From positions 62,001 through 126,000 of the forward strand of contig JBCCTQ010000002.1 of the NCBI GenBank assembly GCA_039198225.1: a stretch of 64,000 nucleotides of DNA, read 5' to 3'. A program made the translations under genes and the position numbers. Below are positions 23,682 through 32,229 of this stretch, piece by piece. Every line of letters begins with the position of its first letter. The stretch's first letter is position 1. Source of the stretch: JASJAR01 sp039198225. Its GTDB lineage: Bacteria; Pseudomonadota; Alphaproteobacteria; Rhodobacterales; Rhodobacteraceae. Below the pieces are notes generated by a model. That model did not search any database. It had not been told where the DNA came from and saw nothing but the letters and a program-made list of their open reading frames with translations.

Positions 23682-25859
23682 ATGCAGGATCCAGAAATCA
23701 CGCCGGAATTGATTGAGGCCCACGGGCTCAATCCCGACGAGTATCAAGACATCCTCCGCATCCTAAACCGCGACCCCACCTTCACCGAACTCGGCATCTT
23801 CTCGGCCATGTGGAACGAGCATTGCTCGTACAAATCCTCGAAGAAATGGCTCCGGACGCTGCCCACCGAAGGGGACCAAGTCATCTGCGGGCCCGGTGAA
23901 AATGCCGGGATTGTCGACGTCGGTGAAGGCCCGGACGGCACGCCCTTGGCAGTTGTCTTCAAAATGGAGAGCCACAACCACCCGTCTTACATCGAACCCT
24001 ACCAGGGCGCTGCCACCGGCGTCGGGGGCATCCTCCGGGACGTGTTCACCATGGGCGCGCGTCCCATCGCAGCGATGAACGCCCTCTCCTTCGGCGAACC
24101 GGATAACCCTAAAACCCGCCGCCTCGTTGCCGGTGTCGTCCAAGGCATTGGCGGCTACGGCAACGCTTTCGGGGTGCCCACCATAGGCGGCGAAGTCCGG
24201 TTTGACGCCTCCTACAATGGCAATTGCCTCGTCAATGCCTTCGCCGCCGGTCTCGTTGAAGCCGACCGGATCTTCTATTCGGCCGCCTCTGGGGTTGGGA
24301 TGCCCGTGGTCTATCTCGGCGCCAAAACCGGCCGCGACGGGGTCGGCGGCGCCACCATGGCCAGTGCGGAATTCGACGACACAATAGAGGAAAAACGCCC
24401 CACCGTGCAGGTGGGCGATCCTTTCACCGAAAAGCGCCTTCTCGAGGCCTGCCTTGAACTCATGGCCACCGGTGCTGTCATCTCGATCCAAGACATGGGA
24501 GCTGCGGGGCTAACGTGCTCGGCCGTTGAGATGGGCGATAAGGGCGGGCTCGGCATCCGCCTCGACCTTGACCGGGTCCCGGTGCGCGAAACGGCCATGA
24601 CCGCCTATGAAATGATGCTGTCGGAAAGCCAGGAGCGGATGCTCATGGTACTGCGCCCCGAAAAGGAAGCCGAGGCCAAGGCGATCTTTGAAAAATGGGA
24701 CCTCGACTTTGCCATCGTCGGGGAAACCATCGCCGAAGACCGTTTCCTCATTCTCCATGGCAACGAAACCCGGGCCGATCTGCCGCTGTCAAAACTCGCC
24801 TCCTCAGCACCCGAATACGACCGGCCCTGGGTGCCGACGCCTGTGCCCGAGCCCCTCAGCGACGTGCCGGAAATCGACCCCATCGACGGGCTCAAAGCGC
24901 TGATTTCTTCACCGAATTACGCTTCTAAGACATGGGTCTGGGAGCAATATGACAGCCAGGTCATGGCCGACACGATCCGCCCACCCGGTCTCGGAGCAGG
25001 CATTGTGAGAATCCACGGGACCAGCCGGGCGCTCGCCTTCACCTCCGACGTCACCCCGCGCTACGTGGTCGCCAACCCGGTCGAAGGCGGCAAACAAGCG
25101 GTCGCAGAAGCCTACCGGAACCTCACGGCCGCCGGCGCGAGGCCGCTCGCCAGCACCGACAATCTCAATTTCGGCAATCCCGAACGGCCCGAAATCATGG
25201 GCCAATTCGTCGGCGCAATCGAAGGGATCGGCGCGGCCTGCCGGGCGCTCAACATGCCGATCGTGTCGGGCAACGTCTCGCTTTACAACGAGACGGACGG
25301 TGCCGCGATCCTTCCTACCCCCACCATCGGGGCCGTGGGGCTCATCGACACTATCGAGAACATCATCTCGGGCCGCGCCGCGGAGGGCGATCTTGCGCTT
25401 GTGCTCGGCGAACCGGGCCCAGGCCATCTCGGGCGCTCAGCGCTCCTTTGGGAAGTCTTCGGCCGGGCCGAAGGCGATGCGCCTACCGTCGATCTCGACG
25501 CTGAGCGTGCTGCCGGGGACTTCCTCCGCGCCCGGCCCGACTGGGTGACCGGCGCCTGCGATATCTCCGATGGCGGGCTTGCGCTCGCCGCATTCGAAAT
25601 GGCGGCCGCCTCCGGGATCGGCATCCGCCTCGACCCTGCCCCGATGGCTGCGCTTTTCGGCGAAGACCAGGGACGCTATCTTCTCGCCTGCCCGTTTGAC
25701 TGGGCCGAAGGGCTTATGGTCGAAGCCGGAAAGGCCCGGATCCCGCTCAATTACGTGGGCCGTTTCGGCGGCGACGAGGTGCGCTTGGGCACGAGCAGCG
25801 CACCGCTTGAGGACCTCACGCAGACCTACAATAGCGCCTTTCGGGACGCAGTCGGCTGA
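23682..25859 (+). CDS. purL: Phosphoribosylformylglycinamidine synthase, large subunit PurL
   Basis: 725 residues, the small bacterial type that works with separate PurQ and PurS. Conserved blocks: ELGIFSAMWNEHCSYKSSKKWLR, VVFKMESHNHPS, GATGVGGILRDVFTMGARP, IQDMGAAGLTCS, NETDG and CDISDGGLALAAFE. It amidates formylglycinamide ribonucleotide in purine synthesis, ATP-dependent, in the cytoplasm. The ATG at 23682 (MQDPEITPELI) is chosen because GGGGG lies seven bases before it; an ATG at 23676 is two codons earlier. The stop codon touches the next start. Confidence 0.97.
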   Translation: MQDPEITPELIEAHGLNPDEYQDILRILNRDPTFTELGIFSAMWNEHCSYKSSKKWLRTLPTEGDQVICGPGENAGIVDVGEGPDGTPLAVVFKMESHNHPSYIEPYQGAATGVGGILRDVFTMGARPIAAMNALSFGEPDNPKTRRLVAGVVQGIGGYGNAFGVPTIGGEVRFDASYNGNCLVNAFAAGLVEADRIFYSAASGVGMPVVYLGAKTGRDGVGGATMASAEFDDTIEEKRPTVQVGDPFTEKRLLEACLELMATGAVISIQDMGAAGLTCSAVEMGDKGGLGIRLDLDRVPVRETAMTAYEMMLSESQERMLMVLRPEKEAEAKAIFEKWDLDFAIVGETIAEDRFLILHGNETRADLPLSKLASSAPEYDRPWVPTPVPEPLSDVPEIDPIDGLKALISSPNYASKTWVWEQYDSQVMADTIRPPGLGAGIVRIHGTSRALAFTSDVTPRYVVANPVEGGKQAVAEAYRNLTAAGARPLASTDNLNFGNPERPEIMGQFVGAIEGIGAACRALNMPIVSGNVSLYNETDGAAILPTPTIGAVGLIDTIENIISGRAAEGDLALVLGEPGPGHLGRSALLWEVFGRAEGDAPTVDLDAERAAGDFLRARPDWVTGACDISDGGLALAAFEMAAASGIGIRLDPAPMAALFGEDQGRYLLACPFDWAEGLMVEAGKARIPLNYVGRFGGDEVRLGTSSAPLEDLTQTYNSAFRDAVG

Positions 25860-26497
25860 TGGCCGGGCGGCCCATCGACCTCGACACCTGGGAACGGGCC
25901 GAGCAATTCCGCTTTTTCAAGAGGTTCGACCGGCCCCATTATGCCACCACGGCCCGGGTCGACGTGACCGCCGTTATGGCCGCGAAAGAGGCCCAAGGCC
26001 TCTCTCCATTCCGGGCCGCGCTCTATGCCATCGGCGCCGGTGTCGCGGCCGTCCCCGCCCTTCGGATGACTTTCGACGGCGAGAATGTTACCGCCTATGA
26101 CAGCTTCGCCCTCTCACCGGCCATCGATGTGCCCTCAGGAGAATTCCGCTTCGCTTACATCCCCTGGACCCGGGACCGCGGCGCGTTCGATGCCGCCGCC
26201 AACGCAAATATCGACGAGGTGCGCGCCGGGGGCGCCCTCGAGCCCAATGTCCAGATGGACGGCATGGCGGTGATCTATCTCTCCTGCCTTCCCTGGCTCG
26301 ATTACACCTCTCTCAATAACGCGCTCCAGGGGCCCCAAGACTGCGTCCCGCGCATTGGCTGGGGCAAGATCACCGGCGACGGGTCCGGCGCCTCGATGCC
26401 CTTGACCATCGAAGTCCACCACGCCCTCGTCGATGGCCGCCATGTGGGCGCGTTTTTTGGCGCCACCGAAACCGCCCTGGCCGGCCCCTGGTCCTGA
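25859..26497 (+). CDS. Chloramphenicol-acetyltransferase-like (type A CAT fold) protein
   Basis: 212 residues. IEVHHALVDGRHVGAFF carries the catalytic HHxxxDG of CAT and acyl-carrier acyltransferases, and FRFAYIPWTRDRGAF fits the substrate region. The N-terminal WERAEQFRFFKRF is the typical CAT beginning. It need not confer resistance: such chromosomal homologues beside purL and bolA are of unknown role. ATG at 25859 overlaps the purL stop, so it is coupled to purL. Confidence 0.8.
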   Translation: MAGRPIDLDTWERAEQFRFFKRFDRPHYATTARVDVTAVMAAKEAQGLSPFRAALYAIGAGVAAVPALRMTFDGENVTAYDSFALSPAIDVPSGEFRFAYIPWTRDRGAFDAAANANIDEVRAGGALEPNVQMDGMAVIYLSCLPWLDYTSLNNALQGPQDCVPRIGWGKITGDGSGASMPLTIEVHHALVDGRHVGAFFGATETALAGPWS

Positions 26498-26561
26498 GCC
26501 TTGCCGGAGCCCGGCCCCAGACTTACACTTTCAAAAGACGTTGCCCAAAGGACCACCGCCC

Positions 26562-26804
26562 ATGCCCATGGCCGCCCAGGAGATCGAGGAACTCATTCGC
26601 GAGAGCTTTCCCGAGGCGAAGATCACCATCACCGACCTGGCCGGCGACGGCAATCATTACGCCGCCGAAGTGATCGACGAGAGTTTCCGAGGTCAAAACA
26701 GGGTGCAGCAGCAGAGGGCGGTCTATGCAGCCCTCAAAGGCCGGATGGACGGTGCGGCGGGCGAACTTCACGCCCTGGCCCTCACCACCAAAGTGCCCGA
26801 ATGA
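26562..26804 (+). CDS. BolA-family protein
   Basis: 80 residues. EIEELIRESFPEAKITITDLAGDGNHYAAEVIDESFRG is the BolA fold with the conserved FRG turn and a downstream HALALTTK. BolA proteins pair with monothiol glutaredoxins to bind a [2Fe-2S] cluster; grxD lies two genes downstream, supporting that partnership. AAAGGAC precedes ATG at 26562 (a second ATG is at 26568). Its stop overlaps the next start. Confidence 0.92.
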   Translation: MPMAAQEIEELIRESFPEAKITITDLAGDGNHYAAEVIDESFRGQNRVQQQRAVYAALKGRMDGAAGELHALALTTKVPE

Positions 26805-27046
26805 GCACCTGGTTCAGTCTCCCGGTCTTTCTCCTCTGCCTGGCCATCCTTATCGTGCTTTTGGTGCGCGCCGCCTTGGTGATCCGCTCGGAAAAAGACA
26901 AAGGACGGGGGTCTTTGCCCGGCACGGGCGACCATGTGATCGACGCCAATTACAATTCGGGCCTCGGCGGCCAGGAAGGCACCTTTCGGGTGCCGAAAGA
27001 CCCCGACGCCTATGCTCGCCGGTTCGTGCCGAAAGGCCGCCGCTAA
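26801..27046 (+). CDS. Small single-pass membrane protein, unknown function
   Basis: 81 residues. One membrane helix at the N-terminus (about residues 6-26, PVFLLCLAILIVLLVRAALVI), then a charged linker and a polar tail with DANYNSGLGGQEGTFRVP and a basic end. The ATG overlaps the bolA stop (ATGA), so it is made together with BolA. I do not recognise a named family; the location between bolA and grxD suggests an accessory in iron-sulfur handling, but that is inference. Confidence 0.7.
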   Translation: MSTWFSLPVFLLCLAILIVLLVRAALVIRSEKDKGRGSLPGTGDHVIDANYNSGLGGQEGTFRVPKDPDAYARRFVPKGRR

Positions 27047-27075
27047 GACTGTGAGGGGCCCGCACCGCACCGGCC

Positions 27076-27132
27076 CTTCATCCTGGGTAAAATACTCCGG
27101 GGGAGGCGCATCGCGCCGGGGGCAGAGCCCCC
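27076..27132 (-). repeat. Dispersed two-hairpin intergenic repeat, full copy in minus orientation
   Basis: On the minus strand: GGGGGC-TCT-GCCCCC (27132-27118), GGCGC-GAT-GCGCC (27117-27105), TCCCCCGGAGTATTTTACCC and AGGATGAAG. It lies 29 bases after the small membrane protein gene and before grxD. All elements of the copies at 20097 and 41321 are present in order. Confidence 0.75.
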
Positions 27133-27211
27133 AAATTCGCCCGCTGGAACTCTCCCGCGTGAACGATTATCTCTTCCCTAACGGCCCCGAGGCCTTTTGA
27201 GAGGATCCGAG

Positions 27212-27583
27212 ATGACCGAGACGACCGACGCCCAGACCCAGATCAAGGAGATCGTGGCGGGCAATGACGTGGTGCTTTTCATGAAAGGCACCAAGATGAT
27301 GCCCCAATGCGGGTTCTCCAACCGGGTGGCCGGGGTGCTGAACTATATCGGCGTCGAATATCAAGACGTGAACGTTTTGGCCGATGACGGGATCCGCCAG
27401 GGGATCAAGGATTACTCCGACTGGCCCACCATCCCCCAGCTCTACGTCAAAGGCGAGTTCGTCGGGGGCTGCGATATCGTGACCGAGATGACGCTCTCGG
27501 GCGAACTCGATACGCTTTTTGAGAATGAAGGCATCACCTTCGACACCGACGCCGCCGCAAAGATCCGCGACGCCAACGGCTGA
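27212..27583 (+). CDS. grxD: Monothiol glutaredoxin (Grx4 type)
   Basis: 123 residues with the CGFS active site (Cys33 in MMPQCGFSNRV), WPTIPQLY and GGCDIVTEM glutathione-binding blocks. It carries and transfers [2Fe-2S] clusters, often as a complex with BolA, whose gene is two positions upstream. GAGAGGATC precedes the ATG at 27212. Confidence 0.95.
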   Translation: MTETTDAQTQIKEIVAGNDVVLFMKGTKMMPQCGFSNRVAGVLNYIGVEYQDVNVLADDGIRQGIKDYSDWPTIPQLYVKGEFVGGCDIVTEMTLSGELDTLFENEGITFDTDAAAKIRDANG

Positions 27584-27604
27584 CCCTTTCAGGGCTCTCT
27601 GGGC

Positions 27605-28609
27605 CTAATGGGCGGCTTCTTTGCCGCCAAACACCGCGCGGAAGAGCGGGACGATGCCTTTGGTGACCACCGGGATCAATAGGAGCCCCACGGCAAGGCC
27701 GAGGATCCCGTCGAGGGCGGCGGTGACCGCCCATTCCAGTAAGCCCGATCCCCCGGAGGCCGCCACGGCAATATCGTGGATCACATCGAAAGGCGGGTGA
27801 AACCCGAGATCGTGGAGGCCGTGGACGAGGATGGATCCTCCAACCCAGAGCATGGCGGCCGTCCCCACCACCGAGATCACTTTAAGAACCGACGGCATCG
27901 CGCGCACGATCCCGTTGCCAAAAGCCCGGCCGCCGGAAGTCTGCGCGTTGGCCGCCAGCGCCAGGCCCACGTCGTCCGCTTTGACCAAAAGCGCCACCGC
28001 GCCGTAAACCAGGGTCGTGATGCCCACGGCCACGACGGCCAGAACGACGGCTGAGATCGCAAAATCATCGCTCTCGATCACCGAAAGCGCGATGGTCATG
28101 ATCTCGGCCGACAGGATGAAATCGGTTTTGATCGCACCCGCCACGCGGGTTTCTTCAAGATGGGCCGCATCGAGGGTCTCGGCATCCTTGGCCTGGGAGT
28201 GGTCCGGGCGGTGGAAGAACACATGGGCCACCTTTTCGGCCCCCTCAAAACAGAGATAGCAGCCCCCGAGCATAAGAAGCGGCGTGAGGATCCACGGCAG
28301 AAAAGCGTTGAGCAAAAGTGCCGCCGGCAAAAGGATCACGAGTTTGTTGAAAAACGAGGCGCGGGCGATCTTCCAAACGATGGGAAGTTCGCGGGCCGCG
28401 GGGAGCCCAGTGACGTATTTCGGCGTCACAGCCGCGTCGTCGATCACCACACCGGCGGCTTTGGCACCGGCCTTGGCCGCATCGTCAATGACCGTCCCGG
28501 CAATCTTGCCCCCGACCTTTGCCGCCTGGCCCGCAATGTCGTCGGCCTGGGCTGCCGCCAGTTTGGCAATCGCGGCCACGTCGTCCAAAAGTGCCAGTAA
28601 CCCGCTCAT
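27605..28609 (-). CDS. DUF808-family membrane protein
   Basis: 334 residues. Starts MSGLLALLDDVAAIAKLAAAQADDIAGQAA, the signature beginning of DUF808 (YedI-type), with PIVWKIARASFFNKLVILLPAALLL, and a HRPDHSQAKD stretch in a cytoplasmic loop, then four or more further hydrophobic segments. Function is unknown. It converges on grxD and is divergent from the P450 gene. Confidence 0.9.
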   Translation of the reverse strand: MSGLLALLDDVAAIAKLAAAQADDIAGQAAKVGGKIAGTVIDDAAKAGAKAAGVVIDDAAVTPKYVTGLPAARELPIVWKIARASFFNKLVILLPAALLLNAFLPWILTPLLMLGGCYLCFEGAEKVAHVFFHRPDHSQAKDAETLDAAHLEETRVAGAIKTDFILSAEIMTIALSVIESDDFAISAVVLAVVAVGITTLVYGAVALLVKADDVGLALAANAQTSGGRAFGNGIVRAMPSVLKVISVVGTAAMLWVGGSILVHGLHDLGFHPPFDVIHDIAVAASGGSGLLEWAVTAALDGILGLAVGLLLIPVVTKGIVPLFRAVFGGKEAAH

Positions 28610-28850
28610 CGACCAAACCTTCCCTTCGTGGCTGAAGACCTAGCACCGCTCGGATACGGGGCCAACACGGGGGGTAAAACCGGGCCCCACCTTCGGACGT
28701 AGTGGCTGCCAAAGCCACGCAGCCTCCGACCATCCGTTCAAATTGTCCGAAAATTCCCGCGGTGCTCGTCGAGAAGGTCCTGTCCAAAAAGACAAGTTGT
28801 TTCTAGAGTTTAACCTGAGATCATTGCATGGAACTTCCGACGCGAGAAAG
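28610..28850. other. 241-base divergent gap between DUF808 and P450 genes
   Basis: Must hold promoters for both flanking genes. One nested hairpin is visible: GTGGCT (28702-28707) with AGCCAC (28713-28718), enclosed by TCGGA and TCCGA. AT content rises between 28735 and 28830 in front of the P450 gene. No further coding signal is seen. Confidence 0.4.
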
Positions 28851-30053
28851 ATGCCAGCGTCTGCCGTTACGTCAGTTTCGCAATCCCCGACGGAGCCGAG
28901 CTTCGTCCAAAACCCCTATCCATTTTACAAACGCGCGCAATCTCTCGGAGATTTCGTGTTTTGGCAGGAATATGACAAGCCGGTCGCGGTCAGCCACCGG
29001 GCGGTGACAAAACTCCTCCGGCATCCGAGTTTCGGCCGGCAAATGCCCGAAGACCTTCGCCCGCCCGTGCCGGACCATCTTCAAGACTTTTATGGGATCG
29101 AAGAGCATTCCATGCTCGAGATCGACGGCGCGCGCCACTCGAAGCTCCGCCGGATGGGCATTAACGCTTTCCGAAGGGACCGGGTTGCGGCCATGGCACC
29201 GGAAATCTCCATGATCGCATCTGATCTGATCGCGGCCTTCCCCGAGGGCCCGTTCGATTTTCTCAGCGCTTTTGCCAATGTGCTGCCGGTCCGGGTCATT
29301 GCGCGCTTCATTGGCGTTCCCGAAGACATGGCCACGCAATTTTTGGTTTGGAGCCATGCCATGGTCGGGATGTACCAGGCCGGGCGAAGTGCTGCGATGG
29401 AGCGGTCCGCCAATGACGCAGCCTTGGCGTTCCGGACCTACCTCGAAGATTTCATATCCTATCGGAGGGCCAATCCCGATGACGACCTCCTGTCACAGCT
29501 CATCGAGGCAGAAGCCAAGGAAGCAACGATCAGTCAGGACGAATTGATCTCAACGATCATTCTGCTCCTCAATGCGGGCCATGAGGCGACCGTCCATACC
29601 CTTGGAAATGGGCTCCACACGCTTTTGCGCCTCAATCAGCCCTATGAGGCGATGAACCCCACCAATGTCACAGCGGCGATCGAAGAGATCATCCGCTTCG
29701 ACCCGCCGCTCCATCTGTTCGATCGGATTGCCCAGGAGGATACGGAACTTTTCGACCTAAAGGTCAAACGCGGAGATCGTGTTGCCGCCTGCCTTGCTGC
29801 GGCCAATCGGGATGCGAGGGTCTGGGCCGCGCCGGATCGCTTCGACCCCACCCGAACCGGGAGCATCCCGGCGAGTTTCGGGGGTGGCGCACATTTTTGC
29901 ATTGGTGCGCCCTTGGCGCGTCTCGAATTGCAGATCGCCTTTCCGGCCGTCTATCGCCCGACCTCGGAACTCCGCTTAGTCGAACCCGCGCGCTACGCCG
30001 ATATTTACCATTTTCACGGGCTGGAGCGGTTGATGGTTGAGCGCGTCCTCTGA
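28851..30053 (+). CDS. Cytochrome P450
   Basis: 400 residues, soluble bacterial class. The I-helix reads LLLNAGHEATVHTLGN (AGxxT), the K-helix EEIIR (ExxR), and the haem loop FGGGAHFCIGAPLARLELQ with axial Cys350. All catalytic parts are present. Substrate unknown; electrons may come from a ferredoxin, and a ferredoxin-NADP reductase gene lies 0.7 kb away across the regulator. ATG at 28851 gives the best start; an upstream in-frame ATG at 28743 would add 36 unconserved residues. The gene ends in an AT-rich inverted repeat. Confidence 0.92.
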   Translation: MPASAVTSVSQSPTEPSFVQNPYPFYKRAQSLGDFVFWQEYDKPVAVSHRAVTKLLRHPSFGRQMPEDLRPPVPDHLQDFYGIEEHSMLEIDGARHSKLRRMGINAFRRDRVAAMAPEISMIASDLIAAFPEGPFDFLSAFANVLPVRVIARFIGVPEDMATQFLVWSHAMVGMYQAGRSAAMERSANDAALAFRTYLEDFISYRRANPDDDLLSQLIEAEAKEATISQDELISTIILLLNAGHEATVHTLGNGLHTLLRLNQPYEAMNPTNVTAAIEEIIRFDPPLHLFDRIAQEDTELFDLKVKRGDRVAACLAAANRDARVWAAPDRFDPTRTGSIPASFGGGAHFCIGAPLARLELQIAFPAVYRPTSELRLVEPARYADIYHFHGLERLMVERVL

Positions 30054-30061
30054 CATCGCGA

Positions 30062-30093
30062 AATATCAAATTATAAAATAATTACTTGATATT
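30062..30093. terminator. AT-rich inverted repeat between convergent genes
   Basis: AATATCAA (30062-30069) and TTGATATT (30086-30093) pair perfectly around a 16-base AT-only-rich loop. It separates the convergent P450 and AsnC-type genes and includes the stop of the latter. It may be a two-way terminator although it lacks a GC core. Confidence 0.4.
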
Positions 30094-30565
30094 AAGAGGC
30101 GACGTTCAACGGGAGCTCTGTGGTCGACTTGATCTCTTCCATCGAAAGAAGTGCCGTCACGTTGTAGATCGACACATCCGAGATCAAGGCCTGGTAGAAG
30201 GCGTCATAGGCCCGGGCATTGGTAACGCGCACTTTGAGGATGTAGTCAATTTCGCCCGCGAGCCGGTGGGCTTCCTGGACCTCCGGGCGCCGCCGCAAGG
30301 CCGCCAGAAAGCGCTCCTGCCACGTGGCTTCGTGGGACGCGGTTCGGATCAGAACGAAAAAGCAGGCCTCATACCCCAAAGCCTCCGCGTCGAGTTGCGC
30401 GGTCGTGCGCGCGATCACGCCGCTCTCGCGCATCTTCCGGATCCGGTTCCAGACCGGGGTTTTGGACGAGCCAACACGTTTGGCGATCGCGTCGAGGGAT
30501 TGGTCGGCATCCTTTTGGAGTTCAGAGAGAATTTTCCGATCAAGACCGTCTAACTTGGCCGCCAT
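30092..30565 (-). CDS. Lrp/AsnC-family transcriptional regulator
   Basis: 157 residues. Helix-turn-helix: LDGLDRKILSELQKDADQSLDAIAKRVGSSKTPVWNRIRKM; C-terminal RAM ligand domain with EVQEAHRLAGEIDYILKV and VTALLSMEEIKSTTELPL. It binds an amino acid or related effector and regulates neighbouring or distant genes. ATG at 30565. Divergent from the ferredoxin-NADP reductase gene with 171 bases between, so it might control that gene or the P450. Confidence 0.93.
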   Translation of the reverse strand: MAAKLDGLDRKILSELQKDADQSLDAIAKRVGSSKTPVWNRIRKMRESGVIARTTAQLDAEALGYEACFFVLIRTASHEATWQERFLAALRRRPEVQEAHRLAGEIDYILKVRVTNARAYDAFYQALISDVSIYNVTALLSMEEIKSTTELPLNVAS

Positions 30566-30736
30566 GGTCGATCCTTTCGAAGGCGGGGGGCGCGCGAGAA
30601 CGATTTCCCGGAACCCACCGTGTCCTATGGCGCGGAGCGACCGCCGCCGCAAGCCCCGGGTCAGAGGGCCATTCCAACCCCGGCGGGGGCGGGCTAAAGA
30701 ACCGGGGCTGAGCTCAATGGACCGAAAACCGCCCCC

Positions 30737-31558
30737 GTGACCGACCAACGCCTCACCCATCTTCCCGACGCGCAGACAGTGACAGCCGTGCGCCATTATA
30801 CGGATCGTTTGTTTTCCTTCCGCACCACCCGGCCCCAAAGCCTGCGGTTTCGATCGGGGGAGTTCGTCATGATCGGGCTCATGGGTGACCCCGACCCCAA
30901 AACCGGGCGCCAAAAGCCCATTCTCCGGGCCTATTCCATTGCCAGTCCGGCCTGGGACGAAGAGCTCGAATTCTACTCGATAAAGGTCCGGGACGGGCCG
31001 CTGACCTCGAAGCTCCAGCACATCAAACCGGGTGACAACGTCATCCTCCGCCCAAAGCCCGTGGGCACGCTCGTCCATGATGCGCTTTTGCCAGGAAAGC
31101 GGCTCTGGCTCTTCGCCACGGGTACGGGGTTTGCGCCGTTTTCGTCCCTGTTACGGGATCCCGAGACCTATCACCGGTTTGACCGGGTGATCGTGACCCA
31201 TACCTGCCGCGAGGTGGCGGAGCTGACCTATTCAGGTGAGATCGTCGAGAAGGTGCGCACCGACCCCGACCTGGCTGAGCTGATCGGGGCCGAGCATATC
31301 GCCAAGCTCACATACTACCCGACCACCACCCGGGAGAAGAGCGCCAAAATGGGCCGGATCACCGATCTTTTGGCCTCAGGGACGCTTTTCGAAGACCTGG
31401 GCATACCGGGGATCAACCCCGAAGACGACCGGGCCATGGTCTGCGGCTCGATTGGGCTCAACGCGGATCTCAAAGACATCCTCGAAGGCTTCGGGCTTCG
31501 CGAAGGGGCGAATTCCGAACCGGCCGAATACGTCGTTGAACGGGCGTTCGTCGGCTAA
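30737..31558 (+). CDS. fpr: Ferredoxin/flavodoxin-NADP+ reductase
   Basis: 273 residues. FAD site RAYSIASP and ...YSIKV, NADP site ATGTGFAPFSSLLRDP, VCGSIGLNADLKDIL, and the C-terminal PAEYVVERAFVG, typical of subclass-I bacterial Fpr. It passes electrons between NADPH and ferredoxin or flavodoxin in redox defence and possibly to P450. Start is GTG at 30737; homology begins directly. A hairpin follows the stop. Confidence 0.94.
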   Translation: MTDQRLTHLPDAQTVTAVRHYTDRLFSFRTTRPQSLRFRSGEFVMIGLMGDPDPKTGRQKPILRAYSIASPAWDEELEFYSIKVRDGPLTSKLQHIKPGDNVILRPKPVGTLVHDALLPGKRLWLFATGTGFAPFSSLLRDPETYHRFDRVIVTHTCREVAELTYSGEIVEKVRTDPDLAELIGAEHIAKLTYYPTTTREKSAKMGRITDLLASGTLFEDLGIPGINPEDDRAMVCGSIGLNADLKDILEGFGLREGANSEPAEYVVERAFVG

Positions 31559-31563
31559 GGCGC

Positions 31564-31586
31564 GCCCCGGTGTGACCCGGGGCTTT
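31564..31586 (+). terminator. Probable terminator of the ferredoxin reductase gene
   Basis: GCCCCGG (31564-31570), six-base loop, CCGGGGC (31577-31583), then TTT. It starts 5 bases after the stop codon. Confidence 0.6.
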
Positions 31587-31627
31587 CCTATATGGATCCA
31601 AAGGCCCTGGGGCGGGATCGCAGGGCC

Positions 31628-31795
31628 CTAGCCCCGACCGTACACCGCGCGGTGAGCGATTTTCTTGATGTCGCCTCGGTAGATGTCGAGGTCGAGGGCC
31701 GTGTCGAGGGGCATGCGCCGAAGCTCGGATACGGTTTTCAGATAGGCCGAGTGCTGGGCGGCACGGTGGCGGATCCGGTCAATGATATCGTACAT
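31628..31795 (-). CDS. DUF1127-family small protein
   Basis: 55 residues, MYDIIDRIRHRAAQHSAYLKTVSEL at the N-terminus, ending DLDIYRGDIKKIAHRAVYGRG. The pattern of an Arg-rich helix followed by LxxxxxxxLxxxxI-R-DI is that of the DUF1127 domain (short basic proteins; in Rhodobacter and Agrobacterium some members affect RNA turnover or phosphate responses). GAAGGAGC sits seven bases before the ATG at 31795, a good ribosome-binding site. It has its own upstream region with a perfect palindrome at 31875-31891. Confidence 0.75.
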   Translation of the reverse strand: MYDIIDRIRHRAAQHSAYLKTVSELRRMPLDTALDLDIYRGDIKKIAHRAVYGRG

Positions 31796-31874
31796 GTCTG
31801 CGCTCCTTCAGAGGGCGGGTGTCTGCTCTTGCCCCAGAGTTGGGACAGAGCCCGGAACGAGCAAGATCCACATA

Positions 31875-31891
31875 TGCAATGCCGCATTGCA
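31875..31891. promoter_or_regulatory. Perfect palindrome upstream of the DUF1127 gene
   Basis: TGCAATGC, one central C, GCATTGCA (31875-31891), 80 bases upstream of the small gene. On the minus strand CATATG directly after it could be a -10 box, so a bound protein would block or assist transcription. TGC/GCA-rich dyads are seen for PhaR-type regulators in related bacteria, but I cannot assign it. Confidence 0.45.
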
Positions 31892-32184
31892 GAAATTGCA
31901 TGGCGCATTTTCACTTGGGCCCGCAGCTGAGAGGCCATGGCCGAAACCGTTGCCAACGGCAGCCAACAAAATCAGCATATATTACTGTTTTTAAGTGTTA
32001 GTTTTGGATTTTGTAGGGCCGAGCATAGCCGACCTGCCCACTTTCGATGCGCCTCTGCCACCTGGCTGAGCACCGGGTGTACGGCGCCAATGCACCGAAA
32101 CCGCATCAAATTGAGGAGAATTTTTGCCGCGTTGCAGCATTGCCACGGTAGCGCTAACGCAAGGCGCGCAATTTCCAGGCAATT
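31892..32184. other. Gene-free stretch between DUF1127 and gapdh genes
   Basis: No convincing coding frame. The part 31960-32015 is unusually AT-rich and contains the inverted repeat CAAAATC (31967-31973) and GATTTTG (32007-32013). Short frames here have no recognisable product. Confidence 0.4.
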
Positions 32185-32213
32185 GGAGCGGCGAGAGAGG
32201 TTCCCGCCGCTCC
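32185..32213 (-). terminator. Hairpin after the gapdh gene
   Basis: GGAGCGGCG (32185-32193) and CGCCGCTCC (32205-32213) pair over nine bases, 17 bases beyond the gapdh stop on the minus strand. There is no strong T-run, so it may act as an mRNA 3' stabiliser or weak terminator. Confidence 0.5.
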
Positions 32214-32229
32214 GAATCTCAAGCCGCGT

